Shown piece by piece: positions 52,891 through 61,307 of a stretch of 64,000 nt of DNA. A program made the position numbers and the translations under genes. The stretch spans positions 1 to 64,000 of the forward strand of contig JAATFV010000199.1 of NCBI GenBank assembly GCA_015655015.1, given 5' to 3'. This DNA is from Chitinophagales bacterium. Lineage in GTDB: Bacteria; Bacteroidota; Bacteroidia; Chitinophagales; Chitinophagaceae. Each line of letters starts with the position of its first letter. The stretch's first letter is position 1. The notes beneath the pieces were generated by a model. It worked only from the letters and a program-made list of their open reading frames with translations, had not been told where the DNA came from and made no database searches.

Positions 52891-53952
52891 ATGCGCAGCA
52901 ATAAATATATCTTGGTTTTTATCCTGGCGGCAGGTCTCGTTATGGCGCTCTTCACTGCCTGCAGTAAAAAGGGTAGTGCACCTGATTATAATGCCAATAA
53001 AACAACGTTAAGCCACCTGATCGATTCACTTACGCAAGTCTATAATGCGGCGGTGGAAGGCAACAAGCCCGGAAATTACGCTACAGGCGCCAAGGCACAA
53101 TTGGATACTGCGATCTTGCTGGCCACTAAAGTCAGCACGGGGAGCACTTTTACACAGGAGCAGGTCAACAACACGGCCAATAACCTGCTGCTGGCGGCCC
53201 AGCAATTCAATACCAAGCTGATCGGGGAAGTCTCCAGTGAATTCCTGGTGGCCCAGTGGAAATTTGACGGCGACGCGAAGGATGCCACCGGTCACGGGCA
53301 TGACGGAAACTTAAAAACAGGGTGGGTCGGCAGCAGTGTAGCCACTATCGCAGACGGGGGGACACTTCCGCAGCTGACCACGGATCGTTTTGGAAGGCCG
53401 AACATGGCTTATTCGTTTAACAATGGATCTTTAATACAGGTGCCTTATGCCTCGGCCCTCAATCCCGGCAGCCTTACGATCAGCATGTGGGTGCAAATGA
53501 CGGCCAATACCAACGGAAGTTATATGATATCCCTGCGTCGCTGGCTTGGCTATAAATTCAACCTGAATGGCACGGGAGTTCCTTTTTTTACGGTAAGCGT
53601 GTCTCCGACCACCATTTATGACAGGGATGCCGGTGCGGTGAATGTTGGTTCTCCATGGACGCATCTGGCCGTCTCTTTTACGTCGGGAACGGAAAAATTC
53701 TATGTAAATGGAGAGCTGAAAAAGACTTATAACGACGTTCCGGGAGCGGCGCTTACTTTAACCTCACCGGTCGATCTTTCCATTGGCAATGAGATGCCGA
53801 AAGAATTCTACAACCTGACGAATAGCGCTGATGCCAACTATTTTTACGGGGCCAGCTATTTCATAGGCGCGATGGATGATATCCGTTTTTATAATACCGT
53901 ATTGACAGATAATGATATATCGACTATTTACAGCATTGAAAAAAGCTTATAG
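52891..53952 (+). CDS. LamG/concanavalin-like glycan-binding lipoprotein (SusE/F position)
   Basis: A 353-residue lipoprotein with lipobox FTAC. Residues about 30-115 form a helical FIVAR-like segment (TLSHLIDSLTQVYNAAVEG and QVNNTANNLLLAAQQFNTKL). A LamG/concanavalin A-like beta sandwich follows (LVAQWKFDGDAKDATGHGHD; TISMWVQMTANTNGSYMISL; WTHLAVSFTSGTEKFYVNGE; IGAMDDIRFYNTVLTDNDI). It occupies the place of accessory surface glycan-binding proteins and probably helps capture the polysaccharide. No catalytic motif is evident. Confidence 0.82.
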   Translation: MRSNKYILVFILAAGLVMALFTACSKKGSAPDYNANKTTLSHLIDSLTQVYNAAVEGNKPGNYATGAKAQLDTAILLATKVSTGSTFTQEQVNNTANNLLLAAQQFNTKLIGEVSSEFLVAQWKFDGDAKDATGHGHDGNLKTGWVGSSVATIADGGTLPQLTTDRFGRPNMAYSFNNGSLIQVPYASALNPGSLTISMWVQMTANTNGSYMISLRRWLGYKFNLNGTGVPFFTVSVSPTTIYDRDAGAVNVGSPWTHLAVSFTSGTEKFYVNGELKKTYNDVPGAALTLTSPVDLSIGNEMPKEFYNLTNSADANYFYGASYFIGAMDDIRFYNTVLTDNDISTIYSIEKSL

Positions 53953-53957
53953 CTACT

Positions 53958-55217
53958 ATGGAAACAAATAATATGAAAGTAAGCTCCTGGCGGGGCGTTG
54001 CATTGGCAGGTGGTATCGTTCTGTCCGTTCTTTCCTGCAATGGACCTGGCAAGGGCCCCGCCGGTGCAGGAGACTCTACGGCTTCCGTTGGATCCGGAGT
54101 GAATGTCGGCTCCGACACTTCAGCGACGTCTCTGTCTTCTACCGGAGCGGACTGGGCCATCCTTCCGTTTATCAAAGCGGACAGTGTGAATCCTGTTCTG
54201 ATACCCGGCACCGGAAGTTTCACCGATCCGATCCGGAAGGAAAAGGTAGCCTGGGAAGAGAAAGATGTTTTTAACCCGGCCATTGTAGTCAGGGACGGGA
54301 AGGTATATATGCTCTACCGGGCGCAGGATAAGACAGGTAAGCCGGATGGCACTTCCCGGATTGGGCTGGCTGAGAGTACGGACGGGTTTCATTTTTCACG
54401 TAATCCGACGCCGGTGCTTTTCCCTGCCGAAGATGCCCAGAAAAAATATGAATGGCAGGGGGGCTGCGAAGATCCCCGGGTAGTGGAAGATGAGAAGGGC
54501 GTATATTATATGACCTATACGGCTTTTGACGGAAAGATCGCGCGGTTGCTGATCGCCACCTCGAAGGACCTGGTGCATTGGACCAAGGAGGGGCCGGCGT
54601 TCGCGAAGGCGTATAATGGAAAATACCGGGAGCTCTGGTCGAAATCCGGGGCTATCGTATCGAAATATGAGAATGGGAAGATCATAGCGACACGGGTGAA
54701 TGGGAAATACTGGATGTATTGGGGAGATCAGTTCATCTGGGCGGCGGTATCCGATGACCTGGTGAACTGGACTCCGGTGGAGAAGAGCGCCGGGGAAGCT
54801 GACCCGGTGGCTTTAAAAGGACAGGCGCTGAATATGCCCGACCTGAAGATCGTCATTCCCACCCGGGCGAAGAAATTCGACAGCGACCTGGTGGAATCCG
54901 GGCCGCCGGCGATGCTCACCGATAAAGGGATTTTGCTGATCTTTAACGGCAGGAACATTCCGGCCATTGGGGATAGCAGCCTGCCGGAGGGAACCTATGC
55001 CGGGTCCCAGGTGCTGCTGGACAAAAACGATCCGCTGAAGATACTGCATCGTCTCGATCATTATTTCATAAAGCCGGAGAAGCCTTATGAGATCACCGGG
55101 CAGGTGGGTGAGGTATGCTTCCTGGAGGGGCTGGCCCAGTTTCAGGGGAAATGGCTGCTGTATTATGGAACGGCGGATTCGAAGATCGCGGTGGCGGTGA
55201 GTCCGGTTCGGAAATAG
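53958..55217 (+). CDS. GH130-like lipoprotein glycosidase
   Basis: A 419-residue five-bladed-propeller enzyme of GH130 type. The N-terminus has a lipobox (VLSVLSC) and a low-complexity Gly/Ser linker (about 26-55). Catalytic-domain blocks are DVFNPAIVVRDGKVYMLYRA, SRIGLAESTDGFHFSRNP, GGCEDPRVVEDEKGVYYMTY and WSKSGAIV, with the conserved Asp in CEDPRV. GH130 comprises mannoside phosphorylases and, among exported members, beta-mannosidases. Export as a lipoprotein argues for a hydrolase. The start at 53958 or the in-frame ATG at 53973 gives the same mature protein. It is the last gene of the locus. Confidence 0.82.
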   Translation: METNNMKVSSWRGVALAGGIVLSVLSCNGPGKGPAGAGDSTASVGSGVNVGSDTSATSLSSTGADWAILPFIKADSVNPVLIPGTGSFTDPIRKEKVAWEEKDVFNPAIVVRDGKVYMLYRAQDKTGKPDGTSRIGLAESTDGFHFSRNPTPVLFPAEDAQKKYEWQGGCEDPRVVEDEKGVYYMTYTAFDGKIARLLIATSKDLVHWTKEGPAFAKAYNGKYRELWSKSGAIVSKYENGKIIATRVNGKYWMYWGDQFIWAAVSDDLVNWTPVEKSAGEADPVALKGQALNMPDLKIVIPTRAKKFDSDLVESGPPAMLTDKGILLIFNGRNIPAIGDSSLPEGTYAGSQVLLDKNDPLKILHRLDHYFIKPEKPYEITGQVGEVCFLEGLAQFQGKWLLYYGTADSKIAVAVSPVRK

Positions 55218-55237
55218 CCGAATTATCTTTCATATCT

Positions 55238-55286
55238 GGATGCTTCTTTGATCAATACCGAAACGGTCGTGGTCATGGAAGCATCC
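55238..55286. terminator. long stem-loop between convergent genes
   Basis: GGATGCTTC (55238-55246) and GAAGCATCC (55278-55286) are perfect arms; the inner sequence continues pairing with few mismatches down to CCG/CGG around AAA. It lies between the GH130 gene and the convergent ATPase gene and probably serves as a bidirectional terminator, although T runs are absent. Confidence 0.6.
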
Positions 55287-55290
55287 TAAT

Positions 55291-56592
55291 TCAGGGAATA
55301 ACGGCAGCTAATTCATGAATAGCATATAATGGTAAATTCGTCAGCCAATCTTCTTTTCTGAAATCAGACATGGAACATCTGACAGCAGTGAACGGCTTGA
55401 ATTGTTGGTTAAAGATCCTTAGACTTTTAGCTTTCAGATTTTCTTCGGCTTTTACTTCTATGGGTAGGATCTCTCCTTTTAGCTGGACTAAAAAATCTAT
55501 TTCAGCTTTGCCGTTGTCTGCAGACCAGTAGTAGGTGGCCCAATCTTTTTGTGTGATTAATTGTTGTAAGACATATTGTTCGGTGAGAGCGCCTTTGAAT
55601 TCCTGGAAAATGGTATTTCCTTCCAGGAGAGTTCTTACGTCGATGTCTCCCATCGCCGCCAGGAGACCAATATCTGAAAGATATAATTTGAAAGCGCTGA
55701 AATCTTCATAAGCTTTTAATGGAATAGCTGGTTTGGCAGCCCGGTTGATTTTATGAATGAGACCGCAATCAATCAGCCAGGACATTGCCAGTTCATAGTC
55801 TCTTGCCCTTGCTCCTTGTTTGATATGACTGAAAATGAATTTCCTGTTTTCCTTAGCGAGCTGCGATGGAATGGAATTCCAGAGCATTCTGATTCTGGGA
55901 ACTATCTCATTCGGAGCGTGTTTGGAAAAATCCTGTTCATAGGCTGCCAATATTCGTTTTTGTATATCTCTTACTTCCCTGAAATCTGACCTGGTAATAA
56001 AGGCCAGTACCGCTTCGGGCATGCCGCCGACATAATAATATTGTTTTAAAAATCCGATGTATTTTTCCCTGAAGGTCTTGATCATTACCCAGTCCCTGCT
56101 GTTTAAAAGATCTGCCAGCTGTTGTTGCCCCATCGCGATCAGAAACTCCGGAAAACTAAAAGGATGAAGATCAAGAAAATCGACTTTCCCTACCGGGAAG
56201 GAAGTATGGTTATGTAGTGCTACGCCTAAAAGGGAGCCTGCTGCGACTATATTGTATTGGGGGGCATTCTCATAAAAATATTTAAGGCTGGTCAGGGCTC
56301 CCGGAGCTTCCTGGATCTCATCAAAAATCAGCAAGGTAGCAGCCGGCGAAATTGATGTCCCTGTCTCTATATTTAATGACTTTATAATTCTTTCTATGTC
56401 AAAATCCCCGGTAAAAATGGTCTTTAACCGGGGATTACTTTCAAAATTGAGATAGACCATTGACGCATATTCCCCGGCAAATGTCTTCATAAGCCAGGTT
56501 TTGCCCACCTGCCTGGCGCCCCTGATAATCAACGGTTTTCTCTGCGGAGAATGCTTCCACTCTATTAATCCTTGTAATTCAGTACGTTTCAT
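55291..56592 (-). CDS. AAA ATPase with DUF4143 domain
   Basis: A 433-residue protein of the AAA_14 plus DUF4143 family. Walker A is IIRGARQVGKTWLMK, Walker B is TLLIFDEIQEAPGAL, and the sensor-1-like part is YNIVAAGSLLG. The C-terminal DUF4143 domain (about 200-400) ends with a restriction-endonuclease-like pattern, WSADNGKAEIDFLVQ then ILPIEVKAEE, that is a D-x-n-E-x-K arrangement. The family is widespread, often mobile, and its function is unclear; a nucleic-acid role is suspected. It is an isolated minus-strand gene with a 32-bp tandem repeat directly upstream. Confidence 0.85.
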   Translation of the reverse strand: MKRTELQGLIEWKHSPQRKPLIIRGARQVGKTWLMKTFAGEYASMVYLNFESNPRLKTIFTGDFDIERIIKSLNIETGTSISPAATLLIFDEIQEAPGALTSLKYFYENAPQYNIVAAGSLLGVALHNHTSFPVGKVDFLDLHPFSFPEFLIAMGQQQLADLLNSRDWVMIKTFREKYIGFLKQYYYVGGMPEAVLAFITRSDFREVRDIQKRILAAYEQDFSKHAPNEIVPRIRMLWNSIPSQLAKENRKFIFSHIKQGARARDYELAMSWLIDCGLIHKINRAAKPAIPLKAYEDFSAFKLYLSDIGLLAAMGDIDVRTLLEGNTIFQEFKGALTEQYVLQQLITQKDWATYYWSADNGKAEIDFLVQLKGEILPIEVKAEENLKAKSLRIFNQQFKPFTAVRCSMSDFRKEDWLTNLPLYAIHELAAVIP

Positions 56593-56607
56593 GAAGCAAA
56601 GTTACAC

Positions 56608-56702
56608 AAATACGTACGAAAAACTGCTATCTTTGGCAGATATTCGTACGAAAAAGTGTGTTTAATGGCAAAAATACGTACGAAAAAGTGTTATATTGGG
56701 CA
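56608..56702. repeat. 32-bp tandem repeat upstream of the ATPase gene
   Basis: The palindromic core CGTACG recurs at 56613, 56645 and 56677, exactly 32 bp apart. Each is followed by GAAAAA and C or G, then TG, and about 9 bp later by GGCA. A degenerate fourth unit (AAATATGGATGAAAG) begins near 56704. The first unit also contains TATCTTTG (56629-56636), a -7-like box on the plus strand. The array begins 16 bp before the minus-strand start codon. Confidence 0.75.
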
Positions 56703-56724
56703 AAAATATGGATGAAAGATCGTT

Positions 56725-58080
56725 TTAAAAATCCCCGTTCAGCGCAAAATCGTTCTTCCGGAACATCCATTGGCCTTCTGTAAAGTCAGGGAACTCCACC
56801 CGTTCATTCCCCGCTTCGATAGAAGTTTCACTGAGGGGGGTGATCGCGCTCCAGGCGGCGGCATCATATACATCCATGGGAGTGGGGAGGTTGCGTTTAG
56901 CGGCTTCTATAAACCCATGTAATACGAAGAAATCCATTCCTCCATGACCGGCGCCTTCAGCTTCCTTGCTCCATTTCTGCCAGAGGGGGTGATCGTATTT
57001 GTCATACCATTGCTGGGCGGCATCCCATTCCTCGTCCTTGCTGGTCCCTTCCACGTAAATGCCTTTGTTCACATCCATCCAGAGGCCGTTGGTGCCTTGT
57101 ACGCGGAAACCTAAGGAATAGGGGCGGGGCAGGGAAGTGTCATGCTGTAACAGGATGGTCTCCCCGTTGGCGCATTTTATATTGGTGGTCACCACATCAC
57201 CCAGGTTGAACTTTACTTTGGCGTTAGGGTGATCCGGTCCTCCTTTCTTAACGATGTAATTGTGCAGGCCTCTTGCCTTGCTGGAGAAAGAGCATAACGA
57301 CAGGAACCGGTTACCCCTGTTGATATCGATCATCATGGCTACCGGGCCTACTCCGTGGGTAGGGTAGAGGTCCCCGTTCCGGTGAACGGAATGGTTGGTG
57401 CGCCAGCGGGCTTCTGAAAAGGCCTTCTCGCCGAACTCTGCGCCGGCGCCATGCCCGGTGCCGTCATTGAGCTTTACTCCCCGCAGGTCGTGCTGGTATC
57501 CTCCCTGCAAGTGGATGATCTCTCCGAAAACGCCCTGGCGGACCATATTGAGGACTGCCAGCACATCGCGGCGATAACATACATTTTCCAGCATCATGAC
57601 ATGCGCCTTGTTCTGTTCGGCTGCTTTTACTATGTCCCAGTGTTCCTGCAGGGTGAGGCCCAGGATAACTTCCGTTCCTACGTATTTGATGCCGGCAGCC
57701 AGTGCGTCCAATATCATGGGCGCGTGCCATTCCCAGGGAGTGGCGATGACGATGGCATCCAGGTCTTTTAATTCCAATAGTTTCCGATAGGCGTAATTAT
57801 CGCCGGTGAATACCTTTGGCATGGGTTTCCCGGATTTTTTGATGAGATCCGAGGTCCGCTGCAGCATTTTGTCATCCACATCGCAGATAGCCACTAACTC
57901 CGTGTCAGGCCGCCTTAGTGCGAGGGACAGGTGGTTTTGGCCGCGTAGTCCGGTACCGATAATCCCTAATCGTACCTTGCGGTCTGCGGAACCTGCGAAC
58001 AGGCTGTCCGGGTTGACCATGGCGAATCCTGCCGTAGCTAGGGCAATGTCTTTTACGAATTTTCTCCTGGAAGAATACAT
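56725..58080 (-). CDS. GH109-like Gfo/Idh/MocA family glycosidase (alpha-N-acetylgalactosaminidase type)
   Basis: A 451-residue exported protein with a twin-arginine-type start, SSRRKFVKDIALATAGFAM. A Rossmann NAD domain follows (RLGIIGTGLRGQNHLSLAL; ELVAICDVDD; LDAIVIATPWEWHAPM). The C-terminal part has the GH109 mark RNGDLYPTHGVGPVAMMIDI as well as GGYQHDLRGVKL and WRTNHSVHR. GH109 enzymes use bound NAD for a redox-assisted cleavage of alpha-GalNAc. Other sugar oxidoreductases of the superfamily are possible, but TAT export and these motifs favour GH109. The kinase gene at 59595 could act on released N-acetylhexosamine. Confidence 0.82.
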   Translation of the reverse strand: MYSSRRKFVKDIALATAGFAMVNPDSLFAGSADRKVRLGIIGTGLRGQNHLSLALRRPDTELVAICDVDDKMLQRTSDLIKKSGKPMPKVFTGDNYAYRKLLELKDLDAIVIATPWEWHAPMILDALAAGIKYVGTEVILGLTLQEHWDIVKAAEQNKAHVMMLENVCYRRDVLAVLNMVRQGVFGEIIHLQGGYQHDLRGVKLNDGTGHGAGAEFGEKAFSEARWRTNHSVHRNGDLYPTHGVGPVAMMIDINRGNRFLSLCSFSSKARGLHNYIVKKGGPDHPNAKVKFNLGDVVTTNIKCANGETILLQHDTSLPRPYSLGFRVQGTNGLWMDVNKGIYVEGTSKDEEWDAAQQWYDKYDHPLWQKWSKEAEGAGHGGMDFFVLHGFIEAAKRNLPTPMDVYDAAAWSAITPLSETSIEAGNERVEFPDFTEGQWMFRKNDFALNGDF

Positions 58081-58201
58081 GGTTGTCTGAATTTGAAATG
58101 AATTTCACATTCTTTTGCCAGATTACGCTGGTCAAACGGTTGCATAACTTTATGGGAAGGTGGTAAATACCTATATTTAGTGAAATAATTTTCGACCGGA
58201 T

Positions 58202-59593
58202 ATGGCAACAAAAAGGAGGGTAGTCCGACGGCTGGCAGCAGTTATTCTTGTATCGATGGTGGTTTATGGCGTTCATTATTGCTGGGTATCTTTTCCCATT
58301 ATCAGCGGTTATGGCGCTAAAGTGCTGTGTTCCTCCGTATTTGTATCGGGGCGTAATGAGCAGGGTGTGCGACAGGAGGAGCTGGCTGCTTTTCCTCTTA
58401 GCCTGGGACATTTTACCGTGGACTACGGAGATTCGTCGGTGACAGGCAGCGTATGGGGGCTGGCCAGGACGAAAGCTATTTACCGAAAGGGCCTGGGAGC
58501 GACGCTGGTCAGCGAATGGCCGGAGCAGCGGGTCCGGGACGAGCATTGGCTGCTGGCGGGGCCATTGCCGGTATTAAGGGACACTATATCCTGGCCGATG
58601 GGCGACCGGCTGGCGGATACTATTCCTGCCGGACTTGATGCGGCCGCTTTACGAAAGGCGATTAATGGGATCTTTATAGAAAAGGATACAGCCCACCCCA
58701 TCCGGACCCGTGCCGTGATCGTGGTATACAAGGGGCAGCTGGTAGGGGAGCAATATGCCCCGGGATTTGCCCGGGATACCAGGCTGTTGGGGTGGAGTAT
58801 GGCGAAAAGCATCACGGGCGCTATGATCGGCATGCTGGTCGGAGATGGGCGGCTCCGGGTGGATGCTCCTGCCCCGGTGCCGGAGTGGAATAAGCCGGAA
58901 GACCCCCGGCATGCCATTACGCTGGCCAACTTATTGCAGCAGTCCAGCGGACTGCAATTTGAAGAAAACTACACCCATTCCAGCGACGCTACTAAAATGC
59001 TGTTCCAGCGGGCGGATATGGGAGGTTATACGGCTTCCCATCCTTTGAAGGATCGTCCGGGAACGGTCTGGTATTATTCCAGCGGCAACAGCAATATTTT
59101 GTCGCGTATAATCCGCCAGACCGTAGGGGAAGAAAAGTATCATGCCTTTCCATATGAGCGATTGTTCTATAAGACCGGCATGAATAGCGCTGTACTGGAG
59201 CCGGATGCTTCGGGCACTTTTGTCGGCTCTTCGTATATGTATGCTACGGCCCGGGATTGGGCCAGGTTTGGCCTTTTGTACCTGGGAGATGGTGTTTATA
59301 ACGGTGAGCGGCTGCTGCCGGAGGGGTGGGTCCGGAGCAGCGCTACTCCTGCGCCGGCGGCCCTCAGGGGGCAATATGGCTATCAGTTCTGGCTGAATGC
59401 CGGAGCGAAAGGAAATGTTGACGACCGGATGTATCCCCATGCACCGGCGGACCTGTTCTGTGCGGATGGATTTGAGGGGCAGAGTGTGTTTATCATTCCT
59501 TCCAGGCAGCTGGTGGTGGTGAGGCTGGGATTGACGCACGGGAAGTTCGATGCGGATGGGTTCCTGGCGGAGCTATTAAGTGCTATTGATTAG
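58202..59593 (+). CDS. serine hydrolase (beta-lactamase/class C-like)
   Basis: A 463-residue serine hydrolase with one N-terminal transmembrane helix or uncleaved signal (about 10-27), so it is probably anchored facing the periplasm. The nucleophile motif SxxK is S199-K202 in LLGWSMAKSITGAM, and the second motif is the Tyr-containing YYSSGNSNILSR at about 291-302. Other blocks are YVYATARDWARFG-like MYATARDWARFGLLYLGDG and PEGWVRSSATPAP. Relatives include esterases, D-aminopeptidases and penicillin-recognising enzymes. True beta-lactamase activity is not implied. It ends 1 bp before the convergent kinase gene end. Confidence 0.85.
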   Translation: MATKRRVVRRLAAVILVSMVVYGVHYCWVSFPIISGYGAKVLCSSVFVSGRNEQGVRQEELAAFPLSLGHFTVDYGDSSVTGSVWGLARTKAIYRKGLGATLVSEWPEQRVRDEHWLLAGPLPVLRDTISWPMGDRLADTIPAGLDAAALRKAINGIFIEKDTAHPIRTRAVIVVYKGQLVGEQYAPGFARDTRLLGWSMAKSITGAMIGMLVGDGRLRVDAPAPVPEWNKPEDPRHAITLANLLQQSSGLQFEENYTHSSDATKMLFQRADMGGYTASHPLKDRPGTVWYYSSGNSNILSRIIRQTVGEEKYHAFPYERLFYKTGMNSAVLEPDASGTFVGSSYMYATARDWARFGLLYLGDGVYNGERLLPEGWVRSSATPAPAALRGQYGYQFWLNAGAKGNVDDRMYPHAPADLFCADGFEGQSVFIIPSRQLVVVRLGLTHGKFDADGFLAELLSAID

Positions 59594-59594
59594 A

Positions 59595-60662
59595 TTAAGA
59601 CTCCGATACAGAATCCCGGACCACCAGTTCATTTAACAGCCCTTCCTTCTCCGTCAACCGTTGCAGCAGGGTGAGCTGGTTATTCGCCCTTACCAGGTTG
59701 TGTCCTTCGTATCTGGCGCCATAATAGCTATCATTATTGAGATGATCCGTCAGGAAACGGAGGGCCTGCATATAGATCATGAACTTCCCTGCGTATACGA
59801 CATGCCGGAGCTCGACCTCACTCAGCTCATCTTTCATTTCGCCCAGGTACCCTCTTACAATCGCCTTGAAATAATCTTCCCGGATGGTGATCCTGCTGAA
59901 ATCTTTTTCTTCCTCGCTCACCGGGGAAAGGTAGGTACGCATCATATCTCCCAGATCGCTGATAAAATAGCCGGGCATGACGGTATCGAGGTCGATAACG
60001 CAAAGTCCCTTATTGTTGTTATCGAAGAGCACGTTGCTGATCTTGGTGTCATGATGGGTCACCCGGGTCTTAAAGCCCGGATCCTGCCTGATCTGTTCGA
60101 AAAGCTCCAGTATATGCCTGAATTTCCGGATCGTGGCGATGCTCCCGGTAGCTGCTGCCATGCGGCCGGTATTGCCCCGGATCAGCGCCGTTTCAAACTG
60201 GTGGTAACGCAGGGAGAGATTGTGAAAATCCGGCAGCGTGATATGCAGGCTGTCTGCGGGAAATCCTGCCAGCAGTTTGGTAAACTTGCCGAACTGCCTG
60301 GCTGCTTCATAAGCGAGCTGACTGGCTTCTGCTACATCATAGCTATGTGAGCCGGCAACGAAAGGGCTCAGCCGGAAATATCCCTGTTCTTCGTCATGAA
60401 CGAGGCTTTTGCCATCGAGGGCAGGCAGCGACCGCACGAAGAGGTATTCCGGAAAATGATCGTTTAGCCAGGCAGCCAATGCATCGGAGTTCTCTGCGAT
60501 AAAGGCAGGCTGTCCGAATACCTCCTGATTGATCTGCTGAAGAATATATTCTTTTCCGGCACAACCGATCTTAAAGGTTCGATTGATGAGACCGGTGCCA
60601 AAAGCGCGGATCGTGCATTCTTCTTCTTTCAGGCCATAGGCTGCTAAGACATTCAGGAACAT
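59595..60662 (-). CDS. aminoglycoside phosphotransferase-fold kinase, N-acetylhexosamine kinase-like
   Basis: A 355-residue kinase of the APH superfamily. The N-terminal lobe has FGTGLINRTFKIGCAGKEYI then LQQIN. The catalytic loop is VTHHDTKISNVLFD (H-x-D-x4-N) and the metal motif is CVIDLDTVMPGYFISDLGDM. This pattern resembles N-acetylhexosamine 1-kinases (NahK type) better than antibiotic kinases or homoserine kinase. A sugar-kinase role fits the GH109-like gene 1.5 kb away. The sequence does not prove the substrate. Confidence 0.72.
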   Translation of the reverse strand: MFLNVLAAYGLKEEECTIRAFGTGLINRTFKIGCAGKEYILQQINQEVFGQPAFIAENSDALAAWLNDHFPEYLFVRSLPALDGKSLVHDEEQGYFRLSPFVAGSHSYDVAEASQLAYEAARQFGKFTKLLAGFPADSLHITLPDFHNLSLRYHQFETALIRGNTGRMAAATGSIATIRKFRHILELFEQIRQDPGFKTRVTHHDTKISNVLFDNNNKGLCVIDLDTVMPGYFISDLGDMMRTYLSPVSEEEKDFSRITIREDYFKAIVRGYLGEMKDELSEVELRHVVYAGKFMIYMQALRFLTDHLNNDSYYGARYEGHNLVRANNQLTLLQRLTEKEGLLNELVVRDSVSES

Positions 60663-60848
60663 GGTGTTTTCTCGTTACATGTGGTATAATAGGCGTAAAC
60701 TTAGGGAAGAACAAGGGTATACGAGCAGGCAAACGATTGCGTTGTTTTGTTTTTACCTGTTCGGGACCTATTTTTTGATGCGGCCTTTTTGAGCCACAAA
60801 AATTTTGAAAAAATCTTCCATCTTGGGCCTTCCTTAGAAAAAAACGTA

Positions 60849-61082
60849 ATGATAACACCCGGAGATAAAAAAGCATTGAAAGAATTTGGTGAAAACCTGC
60901 GAAAACTGCGAAAAGAGAAAGGTCTCAGTTTACGCGAAATGTCGTATGCTTGCAGTATCGATAACAGTAAGATTGCAAAAATCGAAAAGGGAATGATCAA
61001 TATTACCCTGACGACGCTGTTGCAGCTGGCTGTTGCGTTGGAAGTGCATCCTTCATCTTTATTGGACTATGAGTTGAAATAG
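60849..61082 (+). CDS. small XRE-family helix-turn-helix regulator (1)
   Basis: A 77-residue DNA-binding protein consisting of little more than one Cro/CI-type HTH: ENLRKLRKEKGLSLREMSYA, then DNSKIAKIEKGMINITLTTL and LAVALEVHPSSLL. The ATG at 60849 is chosen; a longer frame begins at 60747 but its extra residues are unlike the family. It is divergent from the kinase gene. A similar small XRE gene follows 225 bp downstream. No restriction-modification, toxin or phage partner is adjacent. Confidence 0.8.
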   Translation: MITPGDKKALKEFGENLRKLRKEKGLSLREMSYACSIDNSKIAKIEKGMINITLTTLLQLAVALEVHPSSLLDYELK

Positions 61083-61154
61083 TGAATATTTTTATCCTAT
61101 TCAGTTTTTCGTTTTTCTTATTGTAGATTCTGAACCTTTAATAGCTTTACGAAC

Positions 61155-61191
61155 CTATCGATGTAATAATATATTCCAATTTATTCGATAG
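61155..61191. promoter_or_regulatory. inverted repeat between the two XRE genes
   Basis: CTATCGA (61155-61161) and TCGATAG (61185-61191) are a perfect 7-bp inverted repeat with centres 30 bp apart, about three helical turns. It may be an operator for one of the two XRE proteins. Confidence 0.4.
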
Positions 61192-61255
61192 TGTTTCTTC
61201 TTTTGTTATTCAACCGAATTCAACCTTGTTGTCCTTGCCGGTCTTACCTACATGC

Positions 61256-61271
61256 GTGTCTTAAGCGACAC
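61256..61271. promoter_or_regulatory. short palindrome before XRE gene 2
   Basis: GTGTC (61256-61260) and GACAC (61267-61271) form an inverted repeat with a 6-bp spacer, 36 bp before the start at 61308. It is a second candidate operator; the short arms make chance possible. Confidence 0.3.
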
Positions 61272-61307
61272 TAATCATTTTATCATTAACCTATAACCTA
61301 GTTCTGC

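Noticed and set aside
55291-56592. Toxin-antitoxin or defence system around the DUF4143 ATPase
   Set aside because: No small partner gene lies beside it; the neighbours are a GH130 gene and a GH109-like gene.
56608-56702. CRISPR array
   Set aside because: The units are contiguous with a 32-bp period and no unique spacers, and no cas gene is near. The arrays at 4973 and 18942 are coding minisatellites for the same reason.
58202-59593. Beta-lactamase resistance gene
   Set aside because: The SxxK motif only shows the serine hydrolase fold. The membrane anchor and length fit general esterase/peptidase relatives, and no resistance context is present.
59595-60662. Aminoglycoside resistance phosphotransferase
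   Set aside because: The APH fold is shared by many small-molecule kinases; the motifs and the neighbouring GH109-like gene favour a sugar kinase.
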